A stretch of 6,223 nucleotides of DNA from Spirosomataceae bacterium. GTDB lineage: Bacteria; Bacteroidota; Bacteroidia; Cytophagales; Spirosomataceae. The notes beneath the pieces were generated by a model. That model was given only the letters and a program-made list of their open reading frames with translations, had not been told where the DNA came from and ran no database searches. The DNA is taken from the NCBI GenBank assembly GCA_025455795.1, contig JALOLW010000254.1, positions 1 through 6,223 on the forward strand, read 5' to 3'. Below are positions 5,924-6,223 of this stretch, in pieces; position 1 is the stretch's first letter; each line of letters starts with the position of its first letter. The position numbers and the translations under genes are program-made.

Positions 5924-6223
5924 ATGAAAGAGGTGCGTCTGTTGTATTTTACGTGCAGTGTACTCATTACCCACTACGCACTACTCACTACCCAAAGCTA
6001 CGCCCAACGCTTTGGCAATGAGTGGATTAACTATCAACAGACGTACTTCAAAATCCCCGTTGCTCAAAAGGGGATATACCGCATCAGTACCGCCGAACTG
6101 CGCCAAGCGGGTTTGGACTTGAACAATGTCAATCCTGCGGCATTGCAGCTATTTTTTCGGGGACAAGAACAGGCGATTTTTGTGCAAGGTGAAGCCGACG
6201 GGCGCATGGACGAGGGTGATTTT
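5924..6223 (+). CDS. porU2: N-terminus of PorU2-like T9SS sortase (C25-type), cut by window edge
   Basis: The first 100 codons are present and the frame is still open at the window end. Residues 1-28 form a probable signal peptide (K2, R5, a hydrophobic stretch, then SYAQ before R29). The following segment, with GNEWINYQQTYFKIPV (31-46), KGIYRISTAEL, LQLFFRGQEQ and an acidic end at DGRMDEGDF, resembles the N-terminal domain of the PorU2 group of putative T9SS sortases in Bacteroidota. These are large C25-family proteins that remove sorting tails and anchor cargo at the outer surface. The catalytic C25 domain would lie downstream and cannot be checked here. ATG 5924 is the only ATG before residue 95, so the start is secure. 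It probably shares the lysC transcript. Four tandem heptamers lie within the signal-peptide coding sequence. Family assignment rests on pattern recognition of the N-terminus only. Confidence 0.7.
   Translation, partial: MKEVRLLYFTCSVLITHYALLTTQSYAQRFGNEWINYQQTYFKIPVAQKGIYRISTAELRQAGLDLNNVNPAALQLFFRGQEQAIFVQGEADGRMDEGDF
5965..5992 (+). repeat. Four tandem imperfect heptamers (CAYTACN) in the PorU2 signal-peptide region
   Basis: The units are CATTACC, CACTACG, CACTACT and CACTACC, 28 bp in all. They encode most of the segment ITHYALLTTQ at the end of the signal peptide. Because the unit length is not a multiple of three, gain or loss of one copy would shift the reading frame of the sortase gene. 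The copies are imperfect, which lowers the slippage rate expected. Confidence 0.7.

Overview
The window looks like chromosomal DNA of a Bacteroidota bacterium, most likely of the Cytophagales type. The reasons are: a secreted protein with a type IX secretion (T9SS) C-terminal region, the start of a PorU2-like T9SS sortase, starts preceded by A-rich sequence without Shine-Dalgarno motifs, and a TAnnTTTG-type -7 promoter box in front of lysC. The genus cannot be fixed from the sequence alone.

Layout. Three genes run leftward from about 4310 to position 1. (1) A 918-residue secreted GH13 alpha-amylase (4310-1554), with a PKD domain, two CBM26-like starch-binding modules and a C-terminal beta-repeat domain. 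(2) After 38 bp, a 51-residue peptide (1515-1360) with an exact lasso-peptide-type leader motif, YxxPxLxxxGxxxxxT. (3) After 12 bp, a secreted protein of at least 449 residues (1347-1) with an unrecognised N-terminal half and a T9SS-type C-terminal half; it is cut by the window edge and carries a run of nine G in its coding strand. The close spacing suggests one transcript. A 243-bp divergent intergenic region (4311-4553) separates this group from two rightward genes. These are lysC (4554-5912), a complete lysine-sensitive type aspartate kinase, and, 11 bp later, the first 100 codons of a PorU2-like gene (5924 to the window end).

How the genes may work together. The amylase would degrade starch-like glucans outside the cytoplasm. 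The protein at 1-1347 is a probable T9SS cargo, and the PorU2-like protein belongs to the family that processes such cargo. lysC is housekeeping (aspartate to lysine, threonine, methionine and cell-wall diaminopimelate). The most unusual points are the RiPP-precursor-like peptide with no visible maturation enzymes, the G9 tract that could switch the T9SS cargo on and off, and a four-copy heptamer repeat inside the PorU2 signal-peptide coding sequence.
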